DNA of 8,768 nt from Pseudomonadota bacterium (GTDB taxonomy: Bacteria > Pseudomonadota > Gammaproteobacteria > Enterobacterales > Enterobacteriaceae). The notes under the pieces are model-generated. The model searched no databases and had not been told where the DNA came from. It saw nothing but the letters and a program-made list of their open reading frames with translations. The translations under genes and the position numbers were made by a program. Each line of letters begins with the position of its first letter. Within the stretch, counting starts at the first letter, position 1. The stretch is taken from assembly GCA_023425455.1 (NCBI GenBank), contig JAFACP010000174.1:1-8768 (forward strand), in the 5' to 3' direction. This document shows, piece by piece, positions 1 to 6,913 of the stretch.

Positions 1-260
1 GTCTTCGGCGGCTAAGCGTCCCGCTACTGCGCGTTGAGAGCCATCCGGCGAGGGCGACAGGCGTCATCGCCGCTGGCGTAGCCTAAATGCGCGGACGCCA
101 TCGTTACCCACGCGCAATTATTAAGCAGCGCTGATGATTAAACCGCCATGTTGCTGGCCATTTCGTCTAAAAAGTGGCCACGATTCAGCGCGTTGTGACC
201 CCCGTCTGCTCTGACCACACGATTTCCTTCGACCGGCATCACTTTCGACACGGTTATATT
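1..260. other. Region upstream of ansP with no convincing gene
   Basis: I see no gene here that I can support. The minus strand has a 64-codon frame (121-315) with an unnatural, Arg/Ser-rich second half, and a 33-codon frame (138-239) that reads more like protein but has no Shine-Dalgarno sequence. Neither resembles a family I know. GC-rich imperfect inverted repeats lie around 40-82 (for example GGCGACAGGCGTCATCGCC at 53-71), but they do not match the enterobacterial REP consensus well. The segment may be a degraded gene remnant or the end of an intergenic region that continues to the left of the window. Confidence 0.4.
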
Positions 261-289
261 TTGCGTCGCTTATCAATTGCGGGTAGGAT
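261..289 (+). promoter_or_regulatory. Possible sigma-70 promoter for ansP
   Basis: TTGCGT at 261-266 and TAGGAT at 284-289 are separated by 17 bases, the preferred sigma-70 spacing. They match the -35 consensus at 3 of 6 bases and the -10 consensus at 4 of 6. The predicted start point near 296 would give a leader of about 130 bases before ansP. This is a weak match called from spacing and position, and another promoter between 290 and 380 cannot be excluded. Confidence 0.3.
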
Positions 290-398
290 GCCTCGCCATG
301 TTTCGCCTTATCCATACGCAGAATGACTGGAAAGGCGACATGTTTCTGCGCGCAGGCAATCGTTTGGTTCCCCCGCGTCAGAAAGGACTATCACCAAA

Positions 399-431
399 AT
401 GGTTCAGACAGGCAAACAGGTAACTCAATGA
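399..431 (+). CDS. Ten-codon leader ORF overlapping the ansP start
   Basis: This is a short frame encoding MVQTGKQVTQ. Its TGA stop (429-431) overlaps the ansP ATG (428-430) in an ATGA arrangement. An AAGGA Shine-Dalgarno-like sequence lies at 383-387, 11 bases before the ATG, which is slightly long but usable. ansP itself has only a modest AGG (418-420) seven bases before its start, so ribosomes finishing the leader could re-initiate on ansP (translational coupling). The peptide has no asparagine codon and no run of one amino acid, so a classical attenuation leader is not indicated. The frame and overlap are visible in the sequence; translation of the peptide is inference. Confidence 0.3.
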   Translation: MVQTGKQVTQ

Positions 432-1924
432 AAACAAGCAATAAAAGCGCAGCGGATCATCACGCTGCGAAACGTCGCTGGTTGAACTCCCACGAAGAGG
501 GCTACCACAAGGCGATGGGCAATCGCCAGGTACAGATGATCGCCATCGGCGGGGCTATCGGTACCGGTCTCTTTTTAGGCGCAGGCGCGCGACTGCAGAT
601 GGCTGGCCCTGCTCTCGCGCTGGTCTATCTGGTGTGCGGGATCTTCTCATTCTTCATTCTCCGCGCCCTTGGCGAGCTGGTGTTGCATCGTCCTTCCAGC
701 GGCAGTTTTGTCTCCTACGCCCGTGAGTTTCTCGGCGAAAAAGCCGCCTACGTCGCGGGCTGGATGTATTTCGTTAACTGGGCGATGACCGGCATTGTCG
801 ATATCACCGCCGTTGCGCTGTATATGCACTACTGGGGCGCGTTTGGCGATGTACCGCAGTGGGTCTTCGCACTGGGCGCGCTGGCGATTGTCGGCACCAT
901 GAACATGATCGGCGTGAAGTGGTTCGCCGAGATGGAGTTCTGGTTCGCGCTGGTAAAAGTTCTGGCCATCGTGGTGTTCCTGGTGGTGGGGACCGTGTTC
1001 CTCGGTACCGGCAAGCCGCTCGACGGCAGCGCGACCGGCTTCCATTTGATCACCGATAACGGCGGTTTCTTCCCGCACGGCCTGCTGCCGGCGCTGGTAC
1101 TGGTGCAGGGCGTGGTCTTTGCCTTTGCCTCTATCGAGCTGGTGGGTACCGCAGCGGGAGAGTGTAAAGATCCGCAGACCATGGTGCCAAAAGCAATCAA
1201 CAGCGTGATCTGGCGTATCGGCCTGTTCTACGTCGGCTCCGTTGTTCTGCTGGTGCTGCTGCTGCCGTGGAACGCCTACCAGGCGGGTCAAAGCCCGTTC
1301 GTGACCTTCTTCTCTAAGCTGGGCGTGCCGTATGTCGGCAGCATCATGAATATCGTGGTACTGACCGCCGCGCTATCCAGCCTGAACTCCGGGCTCTACT
1401 CGACGGGACGTATCCTGCGCTCCATGTCGATGGGCGGCTCCGCGCCGAAGTTCATGTCAAAAATGAGCAAACAGCATGTTCCTTACGCCGGGATCCTCGC
1501 CACCCTGGTGGTGTATGTGTTCGGCGTGTTCCTTAACTATCTGGTGCCTTCGCAGGTCTTCGAGATCGTCCTGAACGTCGCGGCGCTGGGTATTATCGCC
1601 TCCTGGGCGTTTATCGTGGTCTGCCAGATGCGCCTGCGTAAAGCCATTAAAGAAGGTAAAGCCGCAGAGGTCAGCTTCAGGCTGCCCGGCGCACCGGTAA
1701 CCTCATGGCTGACGCTGCTGTTCCTGTTCAGCGTACTGGTGCTGATGGCCTTCGATTACCCGAACGGCACCTACACCATCGCCACCATCCCGTTGCTGGC
1801 GTTACTGCTGATTGCGGGCTGGTTTGGCGTACGTAAACGCGTGCACGAGATCCACGGCACCGCGCCTGTTGATCATGAAGATACGCAGCAGGACGGTCCG
1901 TTGATTGAAGAGCCGTCGCGTTAA
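428..1924 (+). CDS. ansP: L-asparagine permease AnsP
   Basis: A 498-residue inner-membrane transporter of the amino acid transporter (AAT) branch of the APC superfamily, which imports L-asparagine by proton symport. The protein closely follows E. coli AnsP along its whole length. It has a hydrophilic N-terminus (1-35), the first-helix signature GGAIGTGLFLGAG at 41-53, about twelve hydrophobic segments, and a charged C-terminal tail after about residue 475. The frame is open upstream to an ATG at 323, but that adds 35 residues unlike the family. The ATG at 428 gives the usual length (about 499 in E. coli) and the family N-terminus leading into AAKRRWLNSHEEGYHKAMG. The gene is monocistronic, with a two-way terminator after its stop and yncE converging on it. 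A ten-codon ORF overlaps its start and may couple its translation. No frameshift or missing motif is seen. Confidence 0.95.
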   Translation: MKTSNKSAADHHAAKRRWLNSHEEGYHKAMGNRQVQMIAIGGAIGTGLFLGAGARLQMAGPALALVYLVCGIFSFFILRALGELVLHRPSSGSFVSYAREFLGEKAAYVAGWMYFVNWAMTGIVDITAVALYMHYWGAFGDVPQWVFALGALAIVGTMNMIGVKWFAEMEFWFALVKVLAIVVFLVVGTVFLGTGKPLDGSATGFHLITDNGGFFPHGLLPALVLVQGVVFAFASIELVGTAAGECKDPQTMVPKAINSVIWRIGLFYVGSVVLLVLLLPWNAYQAGQSPFVTFFSKLGVPYVGSIMNIVVLTAALSSLNSGLYSTGRILRSMSMGGSAPKFMSKMSKQHVPYAGILATLVVYVFGVFLNYLVPSQVFEIVLNVAALGIIASWAFIVVCQMRLRKAIKEGKAAEVSFRLPGAPVTSWLTLLFLFSVLVLMAFDYPNGTYTIATIPLLALLLIAGWFGVRKRVHEIHGTAPVDHEDTQQDGPLIEEPSR

Positions 1925-1951
1925 TTACGCGGGCTAACGCTCTGACGCCAC

Positions 1952-1984
1952 AAAAAAAGGAAGGTATCAACCTTCCTTTTTTTT
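1952..1984. terminator. Bidirectional intrinsic terminator between ansP and yncE
   Basis: A perfect hairpin is formed by GGAAGG (1959-1964) and CCTTCC (1971-1976) with a six-base loop. It is flanked by seven A (1952-1958) and eight T (1977-1984). The T tract terminates ansP on the plus strand, and the A tract becomes the U tract for yncE transcripts on the minus strand. It lies 27 bases after the ansP stop and 20 bases beyond the yncE stop, as expected for one shared terminator between convergent genes. Confidence 0.9.
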
Positions 1985-2004
1985 CGCCCCTGATCGCCTC
2001 AGGA

Positions 2005-3066
2005 TCACAACGCGATGCGGATCACGTCATCAGGCTGGGTCGCCTCCTGCTGGCGGGTGGATTTCTGTTTCACCGTCACGTACAGGGTGTTGCCATCGCC
2101 AGAAAGCGCCAGGCTGTTGGGATAAACCGGCGTATCGAACGTTTTCGTTACTTTGTAGGTTTTGCTGTCAATCACGCTCACCTTCCCTGCTTCACGGTGC
2201 GTCACATAGACCTCGTTACGCGCCGGGTTAAACAGCACCGCCAGCGACTCCGGGGCGGCAATACGCGCCGTAACAGTGCCATTTTTCAGGTCCACCACCA
2301 GCACTTCGGGCTGTTTCGAGTCGGTGATAAACGCCCGTTGTCCGGCGGTATCCAGGCTCAGGTTCAGGTAGAAGTGCTCTTTGCCGTCATCCTGTAGCTT
2401 TTTACGGCTCAGGATGCGATTGCTGGCCGTATCGATAGTCAGCAGTTCGCCGTCGGCATTGGTGGTGTACAGCCGTTTCGCCTGCGCATCCAGCGCCAGG
2501 CCGGTGCTGAATTTCCCGGTATTGGCGATAGTCGCTTTGAGCGTAAGCGTGGCACCATCGACAACCCAGATCACGCTCTCTTTGCCAATCCCGGTAATGT
2601 AAACCGTATTGGTTGTGTCATCCGCCACCAGCTGACGCGGCTGCAGCGGCCTGACGGTTTCGCTGCGCTGACGATTGTCCAGCACCAGTCGCCCTTTTAC
2701 ATCACCGGTTTTCGCGTCAATGGCGGTCACCGCGCTGTTGATGGTGTTGCCAAACCAGAGGGTCTGCGAGGCCTTATCGAACGTCGCGCCGAACGGCTTA
2801 AGATCGTTATGGATCACTTGCGTCACGTCCAGCGTTGCCGGGTCAAGGCGATAGACAATGCCGCCTTTATCGGTTTTGCGGCTTTGGGAGGTGGCGACCC
2901 ACAGCGCGTTCTCCTGCTGGCTCACAGCCATCTCATAGGCACCTTTACCCACGGCCTTACGCAGCATTTCTTCCGCGGCGTGAGCCTGGAACGCGCCGGC
3001 AATCAGTAATGAGCCTAATAATAAAGAACCCCGCAGGCGCGGCGAACACAGATGACGTACAGACAT
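2005..3066 (-). CDS. yncE: Periplasmic seven-bladed beta-propeller protein YncE
   Basis: A 353-residue exported protein of the YncE/YVTN beta-propeller family, the same length as E. coli YncE. A Sec signal peptide is visible: basic start, hydrophobic core at about 13-26, and a likely cleavage after AHA at 30-31. The mature part is built of repeated blades, with strings such as LYTTNADGEL, AVLFNPARNEVYVTH and SLALSGDGNTLYVTV. E. coli YncE is reported as an iron-regulated Sec-dependent periplasmic protein with a seven-bladed propeller that can bind DNA; its physiological role is unresolved. The ATG at 3066 is chosen because AAGGA lies about 8 bases before it and it gives the E. coli N-terminus. 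A TTG start six codons upstream would place the ribosome binding site inside the coding sequence. The gene is divergent from pqqU and shares a control region with Fur-like and mar-like boxes. No lesion is seen. Confidence 0.93.
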   Translation of the reverse strand: MSVRHLCSPRLRGSLLLGSLLIAGAFQAHAAEEMLRKAVGKGAYEMAVSQQENALWVATSQSRKTDKGGIVYRLDPATLDVTQVIHNDLKPFGATFDKASQTLWFGNTINSAVTAIDAKTGDVKGRLVLDNRQRSETVRPLQPRQLVADDTTNTVYITGIGKESVIWVVDGATLTLKATIANTGKFSTGLALDAQAKRLYTTNADGELLTIDTASNRILSRKKLQDDGKEHFYLNLSLDTAGQRAFITDSKQPEVLVVDLKNGTVTARIAAPESLAVLFNPARNEVYVTHREAGKVSVIDSKTYKVTKTFDTPVYPNSLALSGDGNTLYVTVKQKSTRQQEATQPDDVIRIAL

Positions 3067-3148
3067 GACAATTCCTTTTAACAAAGAGGTGGTGTGCAGC
3101 TGACATTACTTCCGGCCGACAAAGTCATGGCTTCGCCGTTTTATGAAT

Positions 3149-3167
3149 GAGAATAGTAATCATTAAT
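3149..3167. promoter_or_regulatory. Fur box in the yncE-pqqU control region
   Basis: GAGAATAGTAATCATTAAT matches the 19-base Fur consensus GATAATGATAATCATTATC at 14 positions. In the 7-1-7 view (3148-3162), TGAGAAT-A-GTAATCA matches 11 of 14 arm bases. It overlaps a possible yncE -10 (TATTCT on the minus strand, 3150-3155), so iron-loaded Fur would be expected to repress yncE. This agrees with published iron regulation of E. coli yncE. It lies about 145 bases before the pqqU start, so any effect on pqqU is less certain. Confidence 0.65.
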
Positions 3168-3205
3168 CAGTGAAATGTGGAGTTTTTCTTTTCCCCCGCA
3201 CCTTC

Positions 3206-3224
3206 CATTAACGCAATGTGCGGT
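3206..3224 (-). promoter_or_regulatory. MarA/SoxS/Rob box candidate
   Basis: On the minus strand, ACCGCACATTGCGTTAATG fits the marbox consensus AYnGCACnnWnnRYYAAAY at 12 of the 14 specified positions, missing only the last two, and keeps the complete GCAC core. Its centre lies about 72 bases upstream of the start point implied by the possible yncE -10 at 3150-3155, a distance seen for class I activator sites. It also lies directly upstream of one possible pqqU -35 (3230-3235), so either gene could be the target. Function is inferred from the match. Confidence 0.45.
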
Positions 3225-3229
3225 TATAG

Positions 3230-3259
3230 TTTTCAAAACATTTACAAAAGATTTAACAT
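3230..3259 (+). promoter_or_regulatory. Possible pqqU promoter
   Basis: TTTTCA (3230-3235) and TAACAT (3254-3259) are 18 bases apart, each matching 4 of 6 consensus bases, and the start point would fall near 3266. An alternative is TATAGT at 3225-3230, which matches the -10 consensus at 5 of 6, paired with a poor -35 at 3202-3207. The second arrangement would put the mar-like box inside the promoter. The sequence alone does not decide between them. Confidence 0.3.
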
Positions 3260-3309
3260 ACAGGCACATGTTCCATTTGGTTCGTTTTACTCCACAACCG
3301 GTTTTAGTC

Positions 3310-5424
3310 ATGAAAATCTTTTCTGCCCGAAAGGCAACGCTCCCGCTGCTGCTGGCACCCGCTATTTTTGTCCCGGCAATAGCCCAGGCGACGGAAGAAC
3401 AGACCCTGATCGTGAGCGCCACGCCGCAAACCGTATCGGAACTCGATACCCCTGCCGCGGTGAGCGTGGTTAATGGCGACGACATGCGCCAGGCCGCGCC
3501 GCGCATTAATCTGTCTGAATCTCTCGGCAGCGTGCCGGGCCTGCAGATCCAGAACCGTCAAAACTATGCCCAGGATCTGCAGCTGTCCATGCGTGGCTTT
3601 GGTGCCCGCTCAACATTCGGCGTGCGCGGTATCCGCCTGTATGTCGACGGCATTCCGGCGACCATGCCTGACGGGCAAGGCCAGACCTCGAATATCGATC
3701 TCAGCAGCATTGACAGCGTTGAGGTGCTGCGCGGCCCCTTCTCTGCGCTGTACGGCAACGCCTCTGGCGGCGTCATCAACATCAGGACCCAGACCGGACA
3801 CCAGCCTCCGACCATTGAAGCCAGCAGCTACTACGGCAGCTACGGCACCTGGCGCTACGGGCTGAAGGCCACCGGCGCCATGGGCGACGGTACGCATGCG
3901 GGGGATGTGGACTACACGGTGTCGACCACCCGCTTCACCACCAACGGCTATCGCGATCACAGCGGCGCGCGCAAAAACCTCGCCAACGCAAAGCTGGGGG
4001 TGCGGATCGACGACGTCAGCAAACTGACGCTCATTTTTAACAGCGTGGATCTGAAAGCCAACGATCCGGGTGGACTCGACCGCCAGGAGTGGCGGGATAA
4101 CCCGCGCCAGTCGCCGCGCGGCGATCAATACAATACCCGTAAAACCATCAGGCAGACCCAGGCCGGGCTGCGCTACGAGCGCCAGCTCAGCGCGCAGGAC
4201 TCTCTCAGCGTCATGATGTACGCCGGCGAGCGCGAAATGACGCAGTATCAGTCGATCCCTTATCAGCCGCAGCTGAAGGCGACCCACTCCGGCGGCGTCA
4301 TTGACATGCAGCGCCACTATCAGGGCATTGATACCCGCTGGACACACCGGGGCGAGCTGCTGGTGCCGGTCACCTTCACCACCGGCCTGAACTACGAAAA
4401 CATGAGCGAAGATCGTCGCGGATACCAAAACTTCGTCATGCTAAACGGCGCGCCGGAGTATGGCGTCAGGGGTGATAAACGCCGCAACGAACGTAATCTG
4501 ATGTGGAACGTCGACCCTTACCTGCAGAGCCGCTGGCAGCTAACGCAAAAACTCTCCGTGGACGCCGGAGTGCGCTACAGCTCGGTCTGGTTTGACTCAA
4601 ACGATCGCTATATCGCCCCCGGCAACGGTGACGACAGCGGCGATGCGAGCTACCACAAATGGCTCCCGGCCGGGTCGGTAAAATACGCGCTGACCGATGG
4701 CTGGAATCTGTATGTCGCAGGGGGACGCGGGTTTGAAACGCCGACCATTAACGAGCTCTCCTACCGCGCCGACGGCCAGGGCGGGCTCAATATCGGCCTG
4801 AAACCCTCCACTAACACCAGCTGGGAGCTGGGCAGCAAAACCCGGATCGGCAACGGTCTGCTGACGGCTGCGCTGTTCCGTACCGATACCGACGACGAAA
4901 TCGTGGTCGATACCAGCGCCGGCGGGCGAACCAGCTACAAAAATGCCGGTAAAACCCGTCGTCAGGGAGCGGAACTCTCTGTGGATCAGCAGTTCGGCGA
5001 AAGCTGGAAGCTGAAGCTGGCGTGGACCTACCTCGATGCCACCTACCGGACTAACGTCTGCGGCGAGGCAAACTGTAACGGCAACCGGATGCCCGGTATC
5101 GCCCGCAATATGGGCTATGCCGCGTTTGGCTGGCAGCCGGATGAGGGCTGGTATGCCGGTACCGAGGTACGCTATATGAGTGATATCGTCGCCGACGATG
5201 AAAACGACGCCTACGCCCCCTCTTATACGGTGGTGGGGTTAAACACCGGCTACAAATTTAGCTACGGCAACTGGGGGATGGATCTCTTCGGGCGCGTCGA
5301 TAATCTGTTCGATAAAGCGTACGTGGGGTCGGTGATTGTCAACGAATCCAACGGCCGTTACTACGAGCCAGCGCCAGGCCGCAACTACGGGGTTGGCCTG
5401 GCGCTCTCGTACCGCTTCGAGTAA
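3310..5424 (+). CDS. pqqU: TonB-dependent outer-membrane PQQ receptor PqqU (YncD)
   Basis: A 704-residue TonB-dependent transporter very similar to E. coli PqqU (YncD, about 700 residues), which takes up the redox cofactor pyrroloquinoline quinone across the outer membrane for periplasmic quinoprotein dehydrogenases such as Gcd. A signal peptide runs to about A27 (AIAQA/TEEQ). A TonB box-like QTLIVSA follows at 31-37. The plug domain occupies about 40-160 and carries the family motif LRGPFSALYGNASGGVINI at 140-158. The rest forms the beta-barrel, ending in the outer-membrane type terminus LSYRFE. Two cysteines at 584 and 589, in a likely surface loop, could form a disulfide and are also present in E. 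coli. The ATG at 3310 gives the E. coli N-terminus, although its Shine-Dalgarno is poor. An in-frame ATG at 3268 with AGG just upstream would add 14 residues before the signal peptide. The gene is divergent from yncE and convergent with the chemoreceptor pseudogene. Confidence 0.95.
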   Translation: MKIFSARKATLPLLLAPAIFVPAIAQATEEQTLIVSATPQTVSELDTPAAVSVVNGDDMRQAAPRINLSESLGSVPGLQIQNRQNYAQDLQLSMRGFGARSTFGVRGIRLYVDGIPATMPDGQGQTSNIDLSSIDSVEVLRGPFSALYGNASGGVINIRTQTGHQPPTIEASSYYGSYGTWRYGLKATGAMGDGTHAGDVDYTVSTTRFTTNGYRDHSGARKNLANAKLGVRIDDVSKLTLIFNSVDLKANDPGGLDRQEWRDNPRQSPRGDQYNTRKTIRQTQAGLRYERQLSAQDSLSVMMYAGEREMTQYQSIPYQPQLKATHSGGVIDMQRHYQGIDTRWTHRGELLVPVTFTTGLNYENMSEDRRGYQNFVMLNGAPEYGVRGDKRRNERNLMWNVDPYLQSRWQLTQKLSVDAGVRYSSVWFDSNDRYIAPGNGDDSGDASYHKWLPAGSVKYALTDGWNLYVAGGRGFETPTINELSYRADGQGGLNIGLKPSTNTSWELGSKTRIGNGLLTAALFRTDTDDEIVVDTSAGGRTSYKNAGKTRRQGAELSVDQQFGESWKLKLAWTYLDATYRTNVCGEANCNGNRMPGIARNMGYAAFGWQPDEGWYAGTEVRYMSDIVADDENDAYAPSYTVVGLNTGYKFSYGNWGMDLFGRVDNLFDKAYVGSVIVNESNGRYYEPAPGRNYGVGLALSYRFE

Positions 5425-5431
5425 GGCAACA

Positions 5432-5455
5432 CCCCGGCAGCGCAGGCCGCCGGGG
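5432..5455. terminator. GC hairpin between pqqU and the chemoreceptor pseudogene
   Basis: CCCCGGC (5432-5438) and GCCGGGG (5449-5455) form a perfect seven-base stem with a ten-base loop. It sits seven bases after the pqqU stop and five bases from the end of the convergent chemoreceptor frame. Neither side has a T tract, so it is not a canonical intrinsic terminator. It may stabilise the 3' ends or limit read-through between the convergent transcripts. Confidence 0.35.
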
Positions 5456-5460
5456 ACGTA

Positions 5461-6850
5461 TTACACCGCCTGGGACTGCTGTTCGAGGCGGAATGCCGCC
5501 ACCAGCTCCTGCAGCAGACGCGCCTGGTCTTCCAGCGCCCCCGCCGCCGTCGAGGATGCCCCAACCAGCGACGCATTTTGCTGGGTCGTGGTATCGAGCT
5601 CCATCACCGCACGGGAAATCTGCTCAATCCCCCGGCTCTGCTCCTCAGAGGCCGAGGAAATTTCACCCATAATGTCATTCACGCGGGTGACGGAGGCCAC
5701 CACCTTCTCCATCGTCTGCCCCGCTTTCTCCACCAGATCGCTGCCGGTGGTAATACGGGAGACCGATTCGCTGATCAGCTGTTCAATATCTTTTGCCGCC
5801 TGAGAGCTGCGCTGGGAGAGGCTGCGCACTTCACTGGCGACCACGGCGAACCCGCGTCCCTGCTCGCCTGCCCGCCCTCCGTCGCGGTGTGCGAGGCCTC
5901 TGCCGCCAGCTGGCTGGCATGACGCGCGTTGTCAGCGTTATTTTTCACCGTCGCCGTCAACTCTTCCATACTGGCGGCAGTTTCAACCACGGCGGCGGCC
6001 TGCTGTTCGGTACGCGACGACAGGTCGGTATTGCCCTCGGCAATATCGCTGGCAGCGCGGGAAACCTGACTCACGCTGCTGCGGACCTCGCCAATCATCG
6101 CCCGCAGTTTGTCGTTCATCCGCCCCATCGCGCCGGTCAGCTTGCCCAGCTCGTCTTCGCCCTGCGCGCGAATGTCGGCGCTGAGATCGCCGCTGGCAAT
6201 GCGCTCAGCCAGCAACAGGTTATGCTGCACCGGGCGGGTGATCTGACGGGTCACCCACCATGAGACCAGGATACCAAACAGGATCGCTACCACGCCGACA
6301 ATCGCCGTAATGGTGCTTGAGCTGTAGGCCAGCGAATCATTGTGCGCTTTCACCAGGGCGATGATTTCGCGGATCGCCGCGCTGCTGTCATCCCCGGCCG
6401 ATTTGACATTGTCCTCTGCTTTTTTCAGCGCCTGCTCCGCCGCGGCATCCCCTTTATTCGCCGTCACCGCCGCCATCGCTGTTTGCATCTCGCTCACGCT
6501 GCTGTCGAAGCGCGCCAGATGACCGGCAATCGCGTTAATGATGTATCACTCCAGCTGAGCGTCCGGGCCTCAGCCGTCAGCGCCTGGGCGTGTTTGACGT
6601 AGCCGGCCAGCAGTTGTCCTGATTTCTCCTCGCCGGTATAGAGGTACTTCAGGCGGTTAATTTTGGCCTGGAACACTTCAATATTGATGTTGTAGATAAG
6701 GTTGGTTTGCAGGTAGACATCGCGGATCTCTTTAAAGCGCAGTACGCTCATGGTGGTTGATACCGCCACCAGCAGCAATACCACGCCAAAACCCGCTGCG
6801 AGCTTTTTGCTCATTTTTATATTACGTAATCGTTGGCTGAAACTTAACAT
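5461..6850 (-). pseudogene. Disrupted methyl-accepting chemotaxis protein
   Basis: Three consecutive minus-strand frames together read as one membrane chemoreceptor. Segment 1 (6850 to about 6546) holds a cytoplasmic start, the first membrane helix at about residues 17-37, and half of a periplasmic helical sensor. Segment 2 (about 6545 to 5870) holds the rest of the sensor, a second membrane helix (TAIVGVVAILFGILVSWW), a HAMP region beginning RQITRPV, and the first methylation helix (SSRTEQQAAAVVETAASMEE). Segment 3 (about 5875 to 5461) starts at [19 protein letters not shown] and continues through the second methylation helix to a tail without an NWETF-type CheR-binding end. The first join is a net one-base loss. 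The second lacks about 45 residues expected between GGQ and RAGEQ, including the IAFQTNILALNAAVEAA tip needed for CheA/CheW contact. The ATG at 6850 is preceded by AAGGAG six bases away. An intact version would be about 508 residues, with a periplasmic domain of roughly 140 residues. The ligand is unknown. Confidence 0.88.
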
Positions 6851-6865
6851 CCTGGTCTCCTTGAA

Positions 6866-6879
6866 AGGCAACGTTGCCT
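6866..6879. promoter_or_regulatory. Perfect 14-base palindrome at the chemoreceptor transcription start
   Basis: AGGCAACGTTGCCT is a perfect inverted repeat lying between the FliA -10 element and the AAGGAG ribosome binding site (6857-6862), at or just past the expected transcription start. An AACGTT-centred palindrome is a common operator shape, for example in the LacI/GalR family. In RNA it would form only a tight six-base stem. Binding by any protein is inference. Confidence 0.3.
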
Positions 6880-6886
6880 GTTCATG

Positions 6887-6913
6887 TTATCGGCAGGATG
6901 AACGCTTATTTCA
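6887..6913 (-). promoter_or_regulatory. Sigma-28 (FliA) flagellar promoter of the chemoreceptor
   Basis: On the minus strand, GCCGATAA (6887-6894) is a perfect match to the FliA -10 element. Eleven bases upstream, TGAAATAA (6906-6913) occupies the -35 position and matches TAAAGTTT at 4 of 8. The site ends 36 bases before the ATG at 6850. FliA promoters typically drive chemoreceptor genes in enterobacteria, so this would have placed the gene in the late flagellar regulon. It appears undamaged although the gene is broken. Confidence 0.8.

Noticed and set aside
40..82. REP/BIME-like palindrome
   Set aside because: GCCGGATGGC on the minus strand matches the head of a REP element, but the rest of the consensus and the matching inverted half are missing.
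194..209. CRP site upstream of ansP
   Set aside because: Only the TGTGA half matches; the other half (TCTGC) agrees with TCACA at two of five bases.
121..315. 64-residue minus-strand frame
   Set aside because: Its second half has unnatural composition, it has no recognisable family, and a different frame over 138-239 looks more protein-like.
323..427. In-frame extension of ansP to the ATG at 323
   Set aside because: It adds 35 residues unlike any AnsP N-terminus, and the ATG at 428 gives the family length.
647..1291. Long minus-strand frame of 214 residues inside ansP
   Set aside because: It is antisense to a clear, conserved transporter gene, has His/Gln-rich composition and no family features; it is a codon-bias shadow.
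3175..3309. 45-residue N-terminal extension of pqqU
   Set aside because: It covers the mar-like box and possible promoters and would put about 45 residues before a clear signal peptide.
3610..4428. Long minus-strand frame of 272 residues inside pqqU
   Set aside because: It is antisense to the conserved receptor, and its Ala/Val/His-rich composition reflects GC-rich codons on the other strand.
5793..6263. Plus-strand frame of 156 residues over the chemoreceptor
   Set aside because: It is antisense to recognisable chemoreceptor sequence and is Arg/His/Pro-rich with no family features.
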